NCBI GenBank assembly: GCA_964398295.1
Contig: CAYNMW010000003.1
Span: 5,115-69,114 of the forward strand
DNA from: CALFUK01 sp964398295
GTDB taxonomy: Bacteria; Bacteroidota; Bacteroidia; Chitinophagales; Saprospiraceae
Length of the DNA: 64,000 bases
Direction of reading: 5' to 3'
Under the pieces are notes generated by a model, which made no database searches, was not told the DNA's origin, and saw only the letters and a list, made by a program, of their open reading frames with translations. A program made the translations under genes and the position numbers. Each line of letters begins with the position of its first letter. The first letter of the stretch is position 1. This document shows positions 18,324 through 27,277 of this stretch, in pieces.

Positions 18324-19963
18324 GCTCTATTCTGCACTTTCTTTATTTTCTTTTTGCCTTTTGTTGTTGCTGCTTTAGCAATCGCATTCTTCATATTGAC
18401 AACTCCTCCTGTTACAGATAATGTGCTAAAGTTCACAATTTCACCAGTTCCAGGTTGCTTTACATTTGTGTTATGTGGCGATGCACTTTCCATAATAATG
18501 GATCTTACTTGTTCTGCTTTCAAGGTAGGGAAATATGAACGGAGCACTGCTGCAACACCTGCTACGACTGGAGATGCCATACTCGTACCTTGAATAGCAC
18601 GATATGTATCATCGGGTGTAGTAGAGTATATGGACACACCTGGAGCAAAAATATCAACATTCTCAGCTCCATAGTTAGAAAAAGTAGCAGGTAAATCCTC
18701 ACCCGTCTTATAAGATAGAGCACCAACTTCTAGCCAGTTTTTGGCTTTCTTTTTCTTCCAAAATAAAAACCCTTTTGCCTTTTCATATTTGTCGTTAGGG
18801 AAATTGTCAGTGGTATCATTGTTTTGATGGCTATTACCTGCAGCATGGACTAGAAGTACATCATTTTTAGCTGCATATCTTACTGCGTCATCAACAACAC
18901 TTTTCTCCCATGCATGACCTTTGCCGAAACTCATATTGATGATACTCGCACCGTTATCAACAGCATACCTAATCGCATTTGCAACATCTTTGTCATGCTC
19001 ATCTCCGTCAGGTACAGTCCGAATAGACATCAGACGCACATTAGACGCGACACCTTCAGAACCTATTTTATTGCCTCTTATAGCTCCAACAATGCCAGCG
19101 ACATGGGTACCGTGAAATGGATCTGGTCCTTCAACATCATTATTGCCGTAATATCGTTCTTCTTGATTTTGGTAATTATCCCCAATAATTGGTCTTGATT
19201 TAAAATCAGGGTTGTAGTGAAAATTAGCTTGAGACTTAAAGTAATCTAAGCCGTTGCTCACTTCGTCATCAACAATTTCTTTGAGATTTTCAAAATCAGG
19301 TGCTTCTCCATTTGTTGCGCTATAGCCATCAACCATCTCTACAAGCGCATCCTTAAATTGCGGAGGTATTTGTAGGTCAGTTGTATCAAAAAATTCATTG
19401 TCCAACTGGATATTCCCGAATTTATCGATCATAGAATCGAACAATCCTCCGATAATTGTTCGTTGTGATTCAATTCCATCCAAATTTGCTTGTGCTTCAG
19501 CTCTTTTCGACTCAACTTCTTCTTTGTACTCTAAGTATTTATTGTATTTCGCTTTTTGATCTTTGGTCAGCAATGCTGGATTTGCATCTTTAAATTTACT
19601 TCTATATTTTACATATAAACGAGTTACCTCTAGTGTCTCACCATTGACGTTGGTTCCATCTGCATTCCCAATAAAATTCCAACCATGAACATCATCGACA
19701 TAGCCATTCTTGTCATCATCAATATTATTACCAGGTATTTCATCGCTGTTGATCCAAATGTTGTCAGCTAGATCTTCATGCTGGATATCAACACCTGAAT
19801 CAATGATGGCAACAACCACTGGAGTAGACGATCGCGATGACAAACTTGCATAAGCGTCCTCAGCTTGAATCTTATTGTGATACCAATCTTTTGATGGTGC
19901 TTGAGCTGATACTAAAAACGGAATAGTGAGTAAGGCAAAAATTTGGAAAAATTTCATGTTCAT
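18320..19963 (-). CDS. Secreted subtilisin-family (S8) serine protease
   Basis: 547 residues with a signal peptide (FFQIFALLTIPFLVSAQA). The catalytic triad is intact: Asp55 in AIIDSGVD, His287 in FHGTHVAG and Ser461 in GTSMASP, with oxyanion Asn in AAGNSH (near 376). The spacing between Asp and His is about 230 residues, far longer than in subtilisin. The insert (about 100-270) is charged and helical (KYRSKFKDANP to KEEVESKRAEAQANLDGIE). No T9SS C-terminal domain is visible; it ends in Lys/Arg-rich KKKIKKVQNRA. Periplasmic or extracellular proteolysis is expected. The start could also be the ATG two codons later. Its stop codon overlaps the convergent DUF721 stop. Confidence 0.92.
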   Translation of the reverse strand: MNMKFFQIFALLTIPFLVSAQAPSKDWYHNKIQAEDAYASLSSRSSTPVVVAIIDSGVDIQHEDLADNIWINSDEIPGNNIDDDKNGYVDDVHGWNFIGNADGTNVNGETLEVTRLYVKYRSKFKDANPALLTKDQKAKYNKYLEYKEEVESKRAEAQANLDGIESQRTIIGGLFDSMIDKFGNIQLDNEFFDTTDLQIPPQFKDALVEMVDGYSATNGEAPDFENLKEIVDDEVSNGLDYFKSQANFHYNPDFKSRPIIGDNYQNQEERYYGNNDVEGPDPFHGTHVAGIVGAIRGNKIGSEGVASNVRLMSIRTVPDGDEHDKDVANAIRYAVDNGASIINMSFGKGHAWEKSVVDDAVRYAAKNDVLLVHAAGNSHQNNDTTDNFPNDKYEKAKGFLFWKKKKAKNWLEVGALSYKTGEDLPATFSNYGAENVDIFAPGVSIYSTTPDDTYRAIQGTSMASPVVAGVAAVLRSYFPTLKAEQVRSIIMESASPHNTNVKQPGTGEIVNFSTLSVTGGVVNMKNAIAKAATTKGKKKIKKVQNRA

Positions 19964-20090
19964 TATTTATTTGAATGTAGGCTTGTTACGATATAAAGAC
20001 GTTTACCATCTAATAAGTAACAATGTGTGCTCAAAACAACAAAAAATATGCGAAAAGTTGATTGTTATTGTAGTTTTAAGCTTTAATTAA

Positions 20091-21032
20091 ATGTATCCTA
20101 AATTACCTATGAAGTACTTCTTAACTTTACTATTGATTACGTCCATTTCATTGGGATTCTCACAGAGTAGATTTTTAGGTGTTTCTGGAGGCGGATCGCT
20201 CTATTCTGGTGATCTCAATCCTGTTAACGTTGGCGATAGAAGACAGAACATTGGATCGGCTTTCGGCATCTCTTATAGACAGGGATTGACTAATAAATTT
20301 GGATTCAGATTGATGCTTTCGAGAAATAATATAGAGGCAGCAGACTCTTTGAATCAAATACCCGTAGATGGATTTACTTTTCCCTTAACGCTTGTGCAAG
20401 AAGCGACAGTCAATAGGGCTGTGCGCAACTTGAGTTTTCAAAATACGATTACAGAATTTGCTTTATTGCTGGAATACAAACCAGTAAGCATTGGAAAATT
20501 GGATGTTATCCTTTCAGGAGGACCTGCATTGTATAGACACAATCCAAAAGCAATTGACCCAATAACAAGGTCGTCTGCAAATCCGATTTTAGTTGAGTTA
20601 CAACCTTTACGAACTGATGGAGGAGGTTTTGATGATGTCTATAGTTTATTTCAGTTTGCTGTGCCATTAGGTATTCAATTGCATTATGCATTGACAGATA
20701 AGCTATCAGTTGGAATTGAATTTATACGACGAATTACGGTTACAGATTTTCTAGATGATTCTTCTAGTGCAACATATGCTCCCTGCGCAACAATTGCTTC
20801 AATATCTGGACCTGTAGGAGAGCGACTTGCTGACCCATCAGCATTTGGTAGTGCTTTGCCTGTTCCTTTGGATGCCAGGCCCTGTAATAATCCTACTAAT
20901 ACTACGATCATTAGGGGAAATCCAAACAACAATGACTATTATATGAGCGGGACTATTTCGGTATGGTATCGAATGCCCGGCGGTTCTAGTAGAGGTGGCA
21001 AGAAGGGAGTGGGGTGTCCGTTGCCTTATTAG
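20091..21032 (+). CDS. Outer-membrane beta-barrel protein (DUF6089-like)
   Basis: 313 residues with signal peptide (MKYFLTLLLITSISLGFSQS). The seventh codon is ATG (20109) and would give a more standard signal peptide; either start is possible. The mature part begins GVSGGGSLYSGDLNP and continues with alternating amphipathic strands (FGISYRQGLTNKFGFRLML, LLLEYKPVSIGKLDVILSGGP, PLGIQLHYALTDKLSVGIEFI), typical of DUF6089 or porin-like 8- to 12-strand barrels. A loop near residues 225-275 has paired Cys. It ends with a basic, Gly-rich tail (SRGGKKGVGCP). Function is unknown; it is probably a structural outer-membrane protein. Confidence 0.8.
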   Translation: MYPKLPMKYFLTLLLITSISLGFSQSRFLGVSGGGSLYSGDLNPVNVGDRRQNIGSAFGISYRQGLTNKFGFRLMLSRNNIEAADSLNQIPVDGFTFPLTLVQEATVNRAVRNLSFQNTITEFALLLEYKPVSIGKLDVILSGGPALYRHNPKAIDPITRSSANPILVELQPLRTDGGGFDDVYSLFQFAVPLGIQLHYALTDKLSVGIEFIRRITVTDFLDDSSSATYAPCATIASISGPVGERLADPSAFGSALPVPLDARPCNNPTNTTIIRGNPNNNDYYMSGTISVWYRMPGGSSRGGKKGVGCPLPY

Positions 21033-21337
21033 GTGTCAGGTGTGAGGTTTTCTTTTCTGAGGTATTAGTTGAAGTGAAGTCTTTGAATACTAAAAATATT
21101 GAGTATTTGTTTTGATTATAATTGGCCACGGATCCATTGAGTCTGCAATTTGGGAAACCTTTTATATAATAATAGATCGAGAGAAAGGAGGCTTTAATGT
21201 AAGTTCTAAATTTCTACTGAGGCAAAGGACACATTACATCTAGCAGTTAGAAGAAAGAATTCAGAGCTTTAAAACTAGGCTATAAAAAAAGGCATTCAGC
21301 TTGTGCTGAATGCCTTAATATATTAAACTATTATGTT
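21033..21337. other. Intergenic region between convergent genes
   Basis: No gene is seen here. Besides the aquaporin terminator it holds an AATACT/AGTATT inverted repeat near 21086-21107 and, on the minus strand near 21217-21241, a possible decayed copy of the 24-nt hairpin family (it keeps CCTTTGCCTCAG but has lost the stem). Confidence 0.35.
21284..21316 (-). terminator. Rho-independent terminator of the aquaporin gene
   Basis: A perfect 12-bp stem, AAGGCATTCAGC (21289-21300) with GCTGAATGCCTT (21305-21316), closes a TTGT loop. On the minus strand it is followed by seven T. It lies about 20 bp beyond the aquaporin stop codon. Confidence 0.9.
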
Positions 21338-21982
21338 TTAGTCATCTAAGTGATAAGTTGCTTTGAATACAACAGCAGCTAAAGCACCACCAAGTAAACA
21401 TGCAACTGCAAATACCCAAATATTTGACCAGCTTGTCATTTCTGCAATAGAAACTCCAAGACCAACAGCAGGGTTAAATGCTCCTCCTGAAATACCTCCA
21501 AGACCATAAGCCATTGCTGTTACTGTAAATCCAATCGCAAGACCATAGAAAGAATTGCCTTCGTTAGATTTTGTAGTTGCAGTATTCAGAACTACCCAGA
21601 CCAAAGCAAAAGTACCTAGTAACTCCGCAACAAAAGCAGCAGCAACTCCAGGACCTCCAGCAGCGCCAAATGCACCAGCTGTGTTCGCACTATGATCAAT
21701 TCCCAATACGCTAGTTGCTACAACTGCAGCTAAAGCAGCACCTGCCAACTGAGCAATAACATAAGGAACAAAATCTGCAACTGACATTGCACCTCTGATT
21801 AAGGCACCTAATGATACAGCTGGGTTGTAATGACCACCAGATATATGTCCACCTGCGTAAATCATTACCATTAAAGATGCACCAATAGCAACAGGTGCCA
21901 TAACTCCACCTTTAGCTACTGCTACAACAACAGTAAGTACCAAAAAGAAGGTACCGATAAGTTCAACAATATATTTTCCCAT
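21338..21982 (-). CDS. MIP-family aquaporin-like channel
   Basis: 214 residues with six hydrophobic spans and two half-helices. Both pore motifs are present: GGHISGGHYNPAVSLG (NPA at 53-55) and GGISGGAFNPAVGLG (NPA at 170-172). Water channels such as AqpZ and glycerol facilitators normally have Arg directly after the second NPA, as part of the ar/R selectivity filter; here that position is Val173. The channel may therefore differ in selectivity from AqpZ. Expressed alone, with its own terminator and about 260 bp of upstream non-coding DNA. Confidence 0.9.
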   Translation of the reverse strand: MGKYIVELIGTFFLVLTVVVAVAKGGVMAPVAIGASLMVMIYAGGHISGGHYNPAVSLGALIRGAMSVADFVPYVIAQLAGAALAAVVATSVLGIDHSANTAGAFGAAGGPGVAAAFVAELLGTFALVWVVLNTATTKSNEGNSFYGLAIGFTVTAMAYGLGGISGGAFNPAVGLGVSIAEMTSWSNIWVFAVACLLGGALAAVVFKATYHLDD

Positions 21983-22246
21983 AATGTTAATTAGTTAGTT
22001 TTTATAAAAGATTCAATATATAAAAAATTTCTATATGTAATACGCATTAAGTCAATTAATCGTAAAATACCTTAACATAAGCTTAAGACGGAATAACAGC
22101 CTGTGGGTAACTGTTTATACGAAGAGATTACCTAAAATTTGATAGAATTTGGTGTGTCGAATTAAATTTATTTAATACTGAAATGTAGTAGTTGTTCAAC
22201 ATCTAATAAATGCCTACAATTGCTGGATAAGTTTTACACTTAATGT

Positions 22247-23449
22247 TTATTTGTCTATAATTCCTTCAAAAATCCAGTTAGCCAATGCTTGTCTATTTTC
22301 TTTCAACAATAATCTGGCATGATCCTCTGTATTTTTGATGTTGGCCAATTCAATGTAAACTGCGGTAGGCAAGGTGTTTCTAAGCATGAAAAGACCTCTA
22401 TCTTTTACAAATCCTTTATAACCTCGATTTTTTTGATACTTGTCATACTTCGCTTTGAAAGTTTGTTGTAGGTTTTTAGCAAGTGACAGGCTGCTTTTGC
22501 TGTGTTTGTAGTGGTAGAAATAAACATCCTGTCTCTTACTTTTACTTTGAGAATCAACATGGACCATAACAGCCTTTTGATTTTTGTATCCTTTCTTTTT
22601 GTAGGAATGGTACAAGTCATTGATCACTTTTGCTCTGCTTGCCAGTCTGGACAGTTGGTTACGAGAGATACTGATGTTTCCTAAATATTTTTCATCATTG
22701 TCACATCGCAGGATTTTGTCATCTCTTATGCCTTCAGACTTATCTTGTACAATGATTTCTACTTGGGCGCCATGTTGTAGGAGATTTTTAGCTACACGCA
22801 AAACGACATCATAGGCATATTCATCTTCACATATTCTGGTAGAATAGCCTTGGTAGCTAGCACCTGGATCAGGGCCACCATGGCCACTAACTAAATAGAA
22901 TACCTGATCTTTTAAACTATTGTCAGCTAGTTTTACTTCTTTATACTTATCTCCAAACAATGCAATATCAAGTGATTCAAGACTATTTGCTTCTTCTTTC
23001 TTTGGCTCAATTGGTTTTATGGATTCTGTATCATTAGCACAGTGCAATTCATGATACGGCACCCACAAAAGTTTTGATTCTGTAAAATGACTTTTTCTTA
23101 TTTCAGCATTCTTCAAAGCTTCATTGTATTCTTTAATCCTTAATGCTTTATCCCAGTTATCTTCGCCGATGGTCGAACGAATGCTTTTGCCATTGTATTT
23201 GTAGATGAAGACTGGAAGGGTGTACTGCACACCTTCTTTCAGGTATGAGGCAACATCCAACTTATTCATTTTATAAAATGCCTTAATATTGCATGGCTGG
23301 TCAGCTAACTGATATCTCCTCAATAGCGAAAACACGCCATCACCAGGTAATGCCGTTACTTGGTGCTGAGAAATTGTTTTATCCGGCGGATCTATCGGAG
23401 AATGTAAAACAAGGAGTAAGTTTGCAAGAATTAGTAGACTTGAAAACAT
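22247..23449 (-). CDS. N-acetylmuramoyl-L-alanine amidase (Amidase_3)
   Basis: 400 residues with an N-terminal signal sequence (SSLLILANLLLVLHSP). Residues about 30-100 (PGDGVFSLLRRYQL, then VASYLKEGVQYTLPVFIYKYNG) resemble a LysM-like or OapA-like cell-wall domain. The C-terminal half is Amidase_3: zinc ligands His in SGHGGPDPGA, Glu in CEDEYAYDV and His in VMVHVDSQ, and the catalytic Glu probably in YIELANIKN. It would cleave the lactyl-Ala bond of peptidoglycan in the periplasm, with a role in cell separation or turnover. It diverges from ccmB across an 80-bp AT-rich spacer. Confidence 0.88.
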   Translation of the reverse strand: MFSSLLILANLLLVLHSPIDPPDKTISQHQVTALPGDGVFSLLRRYQLADQPCNIKAFYKMNKLDVASYLKEGVQYTLPVFIYKYNGKSIRSTIGEDNWDKALRIKEYNEALKNAEIRKSHFTESKLLWVPYHELHCANDTESIKPIEPKKEEANSLESLDIALFGDKYKEVKLADNSLKDQVFYLVSGHGGPDPGASYQGYSTRICEDEYAYDVVLRVAKNLLQHGAQVEIIVQDKSEGIRDDKILRCDNDEKYLGNISISRNQLSRLASRAKVINDLYHSYKKKGYKNQKAVMVHVDSQSKSKRQDVYFYHYKHSKSSLSLAKNLQQTFKAKYDKYQKNRGYKGFVKDRGLFMLRNTLPTAVYIELANIKNTEDHARLLLKENRQALANWIFEGIIDK

Positions 23450-23529
23450 GTATAATCGATTTAGGAATTCAAATATACATTAAAAATAAGGATAATATAT
23501 AAAATAAACAAAACCAGATAGTTACTTAA

Positions 23530-24189
23530 TTGAAAGCCACAAATCAAATATTACATCTTCTTTTTCATCAATTTAAGCTAGAAAGTAAAAGTCCTCACCT
23601 GATTGCTGCTAATATCTTGTACGTTGTCACAATCATTTTTATTATTTATCGCATTTTCAATCAACTCTCGCCGCCGACATGGGTAGCAGTTTTCTGGATC
23701 GTTTTCATGTTTACCTCCATTAATGCAACAATTCACAGTTATTCAAATGAACAAGGCAAGTCGATTCTTTTCTATTACAGCATTATGAATCCGTTTGCTC
23801 TTTACATTTCAAAGGCAATATTCAATTTTCTTGTCATTCTGCTTTCATCTGGTCTGGTCTACCTCTTTATGACTCTTTTTTTAGAAAGTCCAGTTGTAGA
23901 CCATTTGATGTTATTAAACACCTTGGTTCTATCCAGTTTGGCAGTGTCAATCATTTTCAGTTTTACCTCCGCAATTGCTGTACATACTCAGATAAGGCAT
24001 ACTATGATGACTTTGTTGAGTCTCCCTCTCATCATTCCAGTAATAATGATAGCAGTAAAATTAAGCTTGATTTCCGTAGAATTTTTAATTGATGATGGTA
24101 GCAGTGGAGACTATGCAATTTTAATCGGTATTAACCTGATAATGTTGGGTATTGGAAGCTTTTTATTCCCATATTTGTGGCGATCATAA
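23530..24189 (+). CDS. ccmB: Cytochrome c maturation heme exporter subunit CcmB
   Basis: A 219-residue integral membrane protein with six predicted spans (for example LIAANILYVVTIIFIIYRIF, FVSVLLSSGLVYLF-like and ILIGINLIMLGIGSFLFPYLW). With CcmA and CcmC it forms the ABC-type module delivering heme to CcmE. Family cues are IHSYSNEQGKSILFYYSIMNPFALYISKAIFN near residues 75-105. The only available start is TTG (23530), since an in-frame TAA immediately precedes it and the next ATG lies inside the second membrane span. It is nine bases from ccmC. No ccmA is visible nearby. Confidence 0.88.
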   Translation: MKATNQILHLLFHQFKLESKSPHLIAANILYVVTIIFIIYRIFNQLSPPTWVAVFWIVFMFTSINATIHSYSNEQGKSILFYYSIMNPFALYISKAIFNFLVILLSSGLVYLFMTLFLESPVVDHLMLLNTLVLSSLAVSIIFSFTSAIAVHTQIRHTMMTLLSLPLIIPVIMIAVKLSLISVEFLIDDGSSGDYAILIGINLIMLGIGSFLFPYLWRS

Positions 24190-24198
24190 TCATACTGC

Positions 24199-25239
24199 AT
24201 GAGCTGGTGGAAGCTACTTAGTGTTTTACTGTTGACATATGTCATTATCGCAGGTTTTGTCGTTCCCCTAAAACCTGGAATAGCATTAATTACCCCTCAG
24301 TCGACGACTTCTGACACAGTTTTACAATTATCCGTTGAAGGTTACAACACCCATTTCGAATCAGCTAAAGAATCAATGCAGGTATGGTTAAAAATGGATT
24401 CGATATATGGAATTAGAGCAGAACAATTACATGTAAAAAATGAGAATTTGTTAGAAGCAACATTCACAATTGGTTCTATAGCTAATGAATTTGTTGATGC
24501 CACTTTGTATGTGGTGAATGATGTAGACCAAACTGCCTTATTACCTTCCGCTATTCGAATCACATCAAGTGGTCGACAAGCTGTAAATCCAACGCTTCAA
24601 CAAATACCATACGATAAACTTCAAACAAAACAAGGCTTTTTATTCCCCTACAGGGAAATCCTCAATGAGACAATACGGAATACTTTTTTCCATGTTGCAT
24701 TGTGGATGGCAATGTTTGCCTTACTGATTGTTGGCCTGTATAACGGGGGACAATATTTGAGAACAGGTGATATACTGTACGATTCAAGGGCTGCATCGTT
24801 TAACATGATCTCGATTGTTTATGGATTGCTTGGTCTAGCTACGGGTTCTGTTTGGGCAAAATATACTTGGGGAACTTGGTGGACAACTGATATCAAATTA
24901 AACATGGCTGCTATCACGATGTTGATTTATGTAGCCTATGCCATATTGAGATCATCCATGGATGACATTGACAAACGGGCAAAACTCTCGGCGCTATATA
25001 GTTTGTTTGCATTTGCAGCAATGATACCTTTATTGTTTGTTTTTCCTCGGATGAGTAATGTGATTAGTCTACACCCTGGTAATGGTGGGAATCCTGCCTT
25101 GGGAAGTGAGGATATGGATAATACCTTGCGTATGGTGTTCTATCCGGCAGTTATTGGTTTATTTTTATTTGGTAGATGGATTGCAACGATACGAACTCGG
25201 ATTGAAATATTATTTTACAAAAAATCTAGATTGGAATGA
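24199..25239 (+). CDS. ccmC: CcmC/CcsA-type cytochrome c assembly protein with periplasmic insert
   Basis: 346 residues, about 120 longer than usual CcmC. The C-terminal two-thirds carries the heme-handling features: WAKYTWGTWWTTDIKLN (the WWD-type motif), a His near residue 165 (RNTFFHVALW), a His in the loop VISLHPGNGG, and six hydrophobic spans. Between the first span and the core (residues about 25-150) lies a soluble, probably periplasmic beta-rich region (TSDTVLQLSVEG, VWLKMDSI, YVVNDVDQTALLP) absent from standard CcmC. It is followed by ccmD with a four-base ATGA overlap. CcmC binds heme at the outer face of the membrane and passes it to CcmE. Confidence 0.88.
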   Translation: MSWWKLLSVLLLTYVIIAGFVVPLKPGIALITPQSTTSDTVLQLSVEGYNTHFESAKESMQVWLKMDSIYGIRAEQLHVKNENLLEATFTIGSIANEFVDATLYVVNDVDQTALLPSAIRITSSGRQAVNPTLQQIPYDKLQTKQGFLFPYREILNETIRNTFFHVALWMAMFALLIVGLYNGGQYLRTGDILYDSRAASFNMISIVYGLLGLATGSVWAKYTWGTWWTTDIKLNMAAITMLIYVAYAILRSSMDDIDKRAKLSALYSLFAFAAMIPLLFVFPRMSNVISLHPGNGGNPALGSEDMDNTLRMVFYPAVIGLFLFGRWIATIRTRIEILFYKKSRLE

Positions 25240-25436
25240 AAAGACTAACCATACTCGCTTTGTTTTTAATTATTTCCAATTGTATTCAAGCACAACAATC
25301 TGCTGACTTTCTCAGGAGTACCGGTAAGATATATTCAGTTGTTGTTGCTTTAGTCATTATGTTTTTGGGAATTGTATTTTATGTGTGGAGGCTTGACAAA
25401 AAAGTAAAACAACTTGAAGAAGATTGGAACAATTAA
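25236..25436 (+). CDS. ccmD: CcmD-family protein
   Basis: 66 residues: an N-terminal hydrophobic signal-like segment ending near CIQAQQ, a single span (YSVVVALVIMFLGIVFYVW) and a charged tail (RLDKKVKQLEEDW). It matches the Bacteroidota CcmD family, a small stabilising partner of the CcmABC heme-release complex. The start overlaps the ccmC stop by ATGA. Confidence 0.85.
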   Translation: MKRLTILALFLIISNCIQAQQSADFLRSTGKIYSVVVALVIMFLGIVFYVWRLDKKVKQLEEDWNN

Positions 25437-25477
25437 AATATATTGTGTAAAGGTTTTAACAACATAACCAGACCCTC

Positions 25478-26899
25478 ATGAAGAAATTAACCGAACCCAA
25501 TTTTTACGAAAGTGTCATGCTCAATTTTGATAAGGCAGCAGACTTAACAAAACATCCGAAAGGCTTGCTTGATCAAATTCGAGAATGCAACTCTGTTTAT
25601 CAAATGCGCTTCCCTGTGAAAATGGGAAATCAGTATGAAGTTATTGAAGCCTATCGAGTACAACATAGTCAGCACCGTTCTCCAACAAAAGGTGGTATCC
25701 GTTTTTCAGACCATGTCAGTCAGGATGAAGTCATGGCCTTGGCGGCTTTGATGACATTTAAATGTGCCATTGTAGATGTACCATTTGGTGGTGCTAAAGG
25801 TGGAGTAAAGATTAACCACAAAAAATACAACCGAGATCAACTAGAAAAAATAACCAGAAGATATACCGTTGAGTTAATCAGAAAAGGTTTCATAGGTCCA
25901 AGTGTTGATGTACCTGCGCCTGATTATGGAACAGGTGCTAGAGAGATGGCTTGGATTCTTGATACGTATAGAACATTTGCAAAAGAAGAAATAGATGCAA
26001 TTGGCTGCGTCACTGGCAAACCAGTTAATCAGAATGGAATCCGTGGCAGAACAGAAGCTACAGGCAGAGGTGTATACTATGGTGTCAGAGAATTACTGTG
26101 CCAGGAAAAGGAGATGAAAGAGATTGGTCTAACAAAGGGTATAGCAGGTAAGACTATGGTGATTCAAGGTTTAGGAAATGTTGGTTCCTATACTGCGAGT
26201 ATCTCTGTGAATGAAGGAGATGTAAAGGTAATTGGGATTGCGGAGTACGATGGTACTATTTATAACCCCGATGGAATCAATGTGCAAAAACTGATCAGTT
26301 ATAAAAAGGCTAAAGGAAAAGTCAGTGGATTCCCAGGAGGTAAATTATTGACTGGTAAAGATGATTGGTTGAAAATCAAATGTGATATTTTGGTGCCTGC
26401 TGCATTGGAAAGCCAGATTCATATTGGTAATGCCAAAAAAGTAAAAGCCAAGATAATTGCGGAAGCTGCCAACGGGCCTGTAACAGCCAAGGCTGAAGAA
26501 ATACTTCATAAAAAAGGAGTGATTATCATACCTGATATGTATTTGAATGCAGGTGGTGTGACGGTTTCATATTTTGAATGGTTGAAGAATTTATCACATA
26601 TGCGCTTTGGCAGAATGGATAAGCGATTTAATCAAAATACTTATCGGAACCTGGTCAATATGGTAGAGAAAATGACCGGCAAATCAATCTCTAAGGCTAA
26701 TAGGCAACTATTAACCAAGGGTGGTGATGAAATTGATTTGGTCAGAAGTGGATTAGAGGAAACTATGATAAATGCATTTCATAATATAAGAGATGTTAAG
26801 AATAGAAGGAAAAAAGTAAAGGATTATAGATCTGCAGCATTCATCAATGCTATTGACAAAATTGCAGGTGATTATATGATGATGGGAATATTTCCATAA
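25478..26899 (+). CDS. gdhA: Glu/Leu/Phe/Val-type glutamate dehydrogenase
   Basis: 473 residues. The N-terminal substrate domain has PTKGGIRFSD (Lys71), TFKCAIVDVPFGGAKGGVKI (Lys95 and catalytic Lys107) and DVPAPDYGTG; the C-terminal Rossmann domain has the dinucleotide site VIQGLGNVGSYTA, then AAEANGPVT-like AEAANGPVTAKAEE and GGVTVSYFEWLKN. It interconverts glutamate and 2-oxoglutarate plus ammonia with NAD(P). It is about 40-50 residues longer than the catalytic minimum, mainly near its C-terminal end (KNRRKKVKDYRSAAFI). It lies 41 bp after ccmD and may be co-transcribed with it. Confidence 0.93.
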   Translation: MKKLTEPNFYESVMLNFDKAADLTKHPKGLLDQIRECNSVYQMRFPVKMGNQYEVIEAYRVQHSQHRSPTKGGIRFSDHVSQDEVMALAALMTFKCAIVDVPFGGAKGGVKINHKKYNRDQLEKITRRYTVELIRKGFIGPSVDVPAPDYGTGAREMAWILDTYRTFAKEEIDAIGCVTGKPVNQNGIRGRTEATGRGVYYGVRELLCQEKEMKEIGLTKGIAGKTMVIQGLGNVGSYTASISVNEGDVKVIGIAEYDGTIYNPDGINVQKLISYKKAKGKVSGFPGGKLLTGKDDWLKIKCDILVPAALESQIHIGNAKKVKAKIIAEAANGPVTAKAEEILHKKGVIIIPDMYLNAGGVTVSYFEWLKNLSHMRFGRMDKRFNQNTYRNLVNMVEKMTGKSISKANRQLLTKGGDEIDLVRSGLEETMINAFHNIRDVKNRRKKVKDYRSAAFINAIDKIAGDYMMMGIFP

Positions 26900-27277
26900 T
26901 TGGGATGCTTAGGATAAATGAAACCATCATGATGCATTCGTTCGGATAATTCTTTTCTCAGATTGGTATGTTTTATGAGAAATACATTCTGTTTAAATAA
27001 TCCTTCGCATCCATCGTAAACTATACTAAGTGCAAACTTGTCCCGTAAAATGCCAATTAATACATACTACGTATATAAGATTAACCTCATAAGAATGCAT
27101 TTGACTATTAAGAGACAGATTATTTTTCACTGGTTTCTAAGAAAAAGTAAATATATATGTGATCTTTAAAGGGGTGCATCTACAAAATCAGAACCTGTAC
27201 GTTTGATACATAAATGCATTACTATTTTGTACGAATACATTATTAACCAAATAAATTATAATAATTAATTATCTAAT
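26900..27277. other. Intergenic region upstream of susC
   Basis: I see no gene or RNA in these 378 bp. They should contain the terminator of gdhA (not obvious; only a CATCATGATG palindrome) and the promoter of the SusC/SusD pair. Confidence 0.4.
27202..27229 (+). promoter_or_regulatory. Candidate Bacteroidota promoter for susC
   Basis: TTTG at 27202-27205 is followed after 17 bp by TATTTTG (27223-27229). This is close to the Bacteroidota sigma-ABfr consensus (-33 TTTG, -7 TAnnTTTG), although one base short in the -7 element. It is 48 bp upstream of the ATG. The assignment rests on sequence similarity only. Confidence 0.3.
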
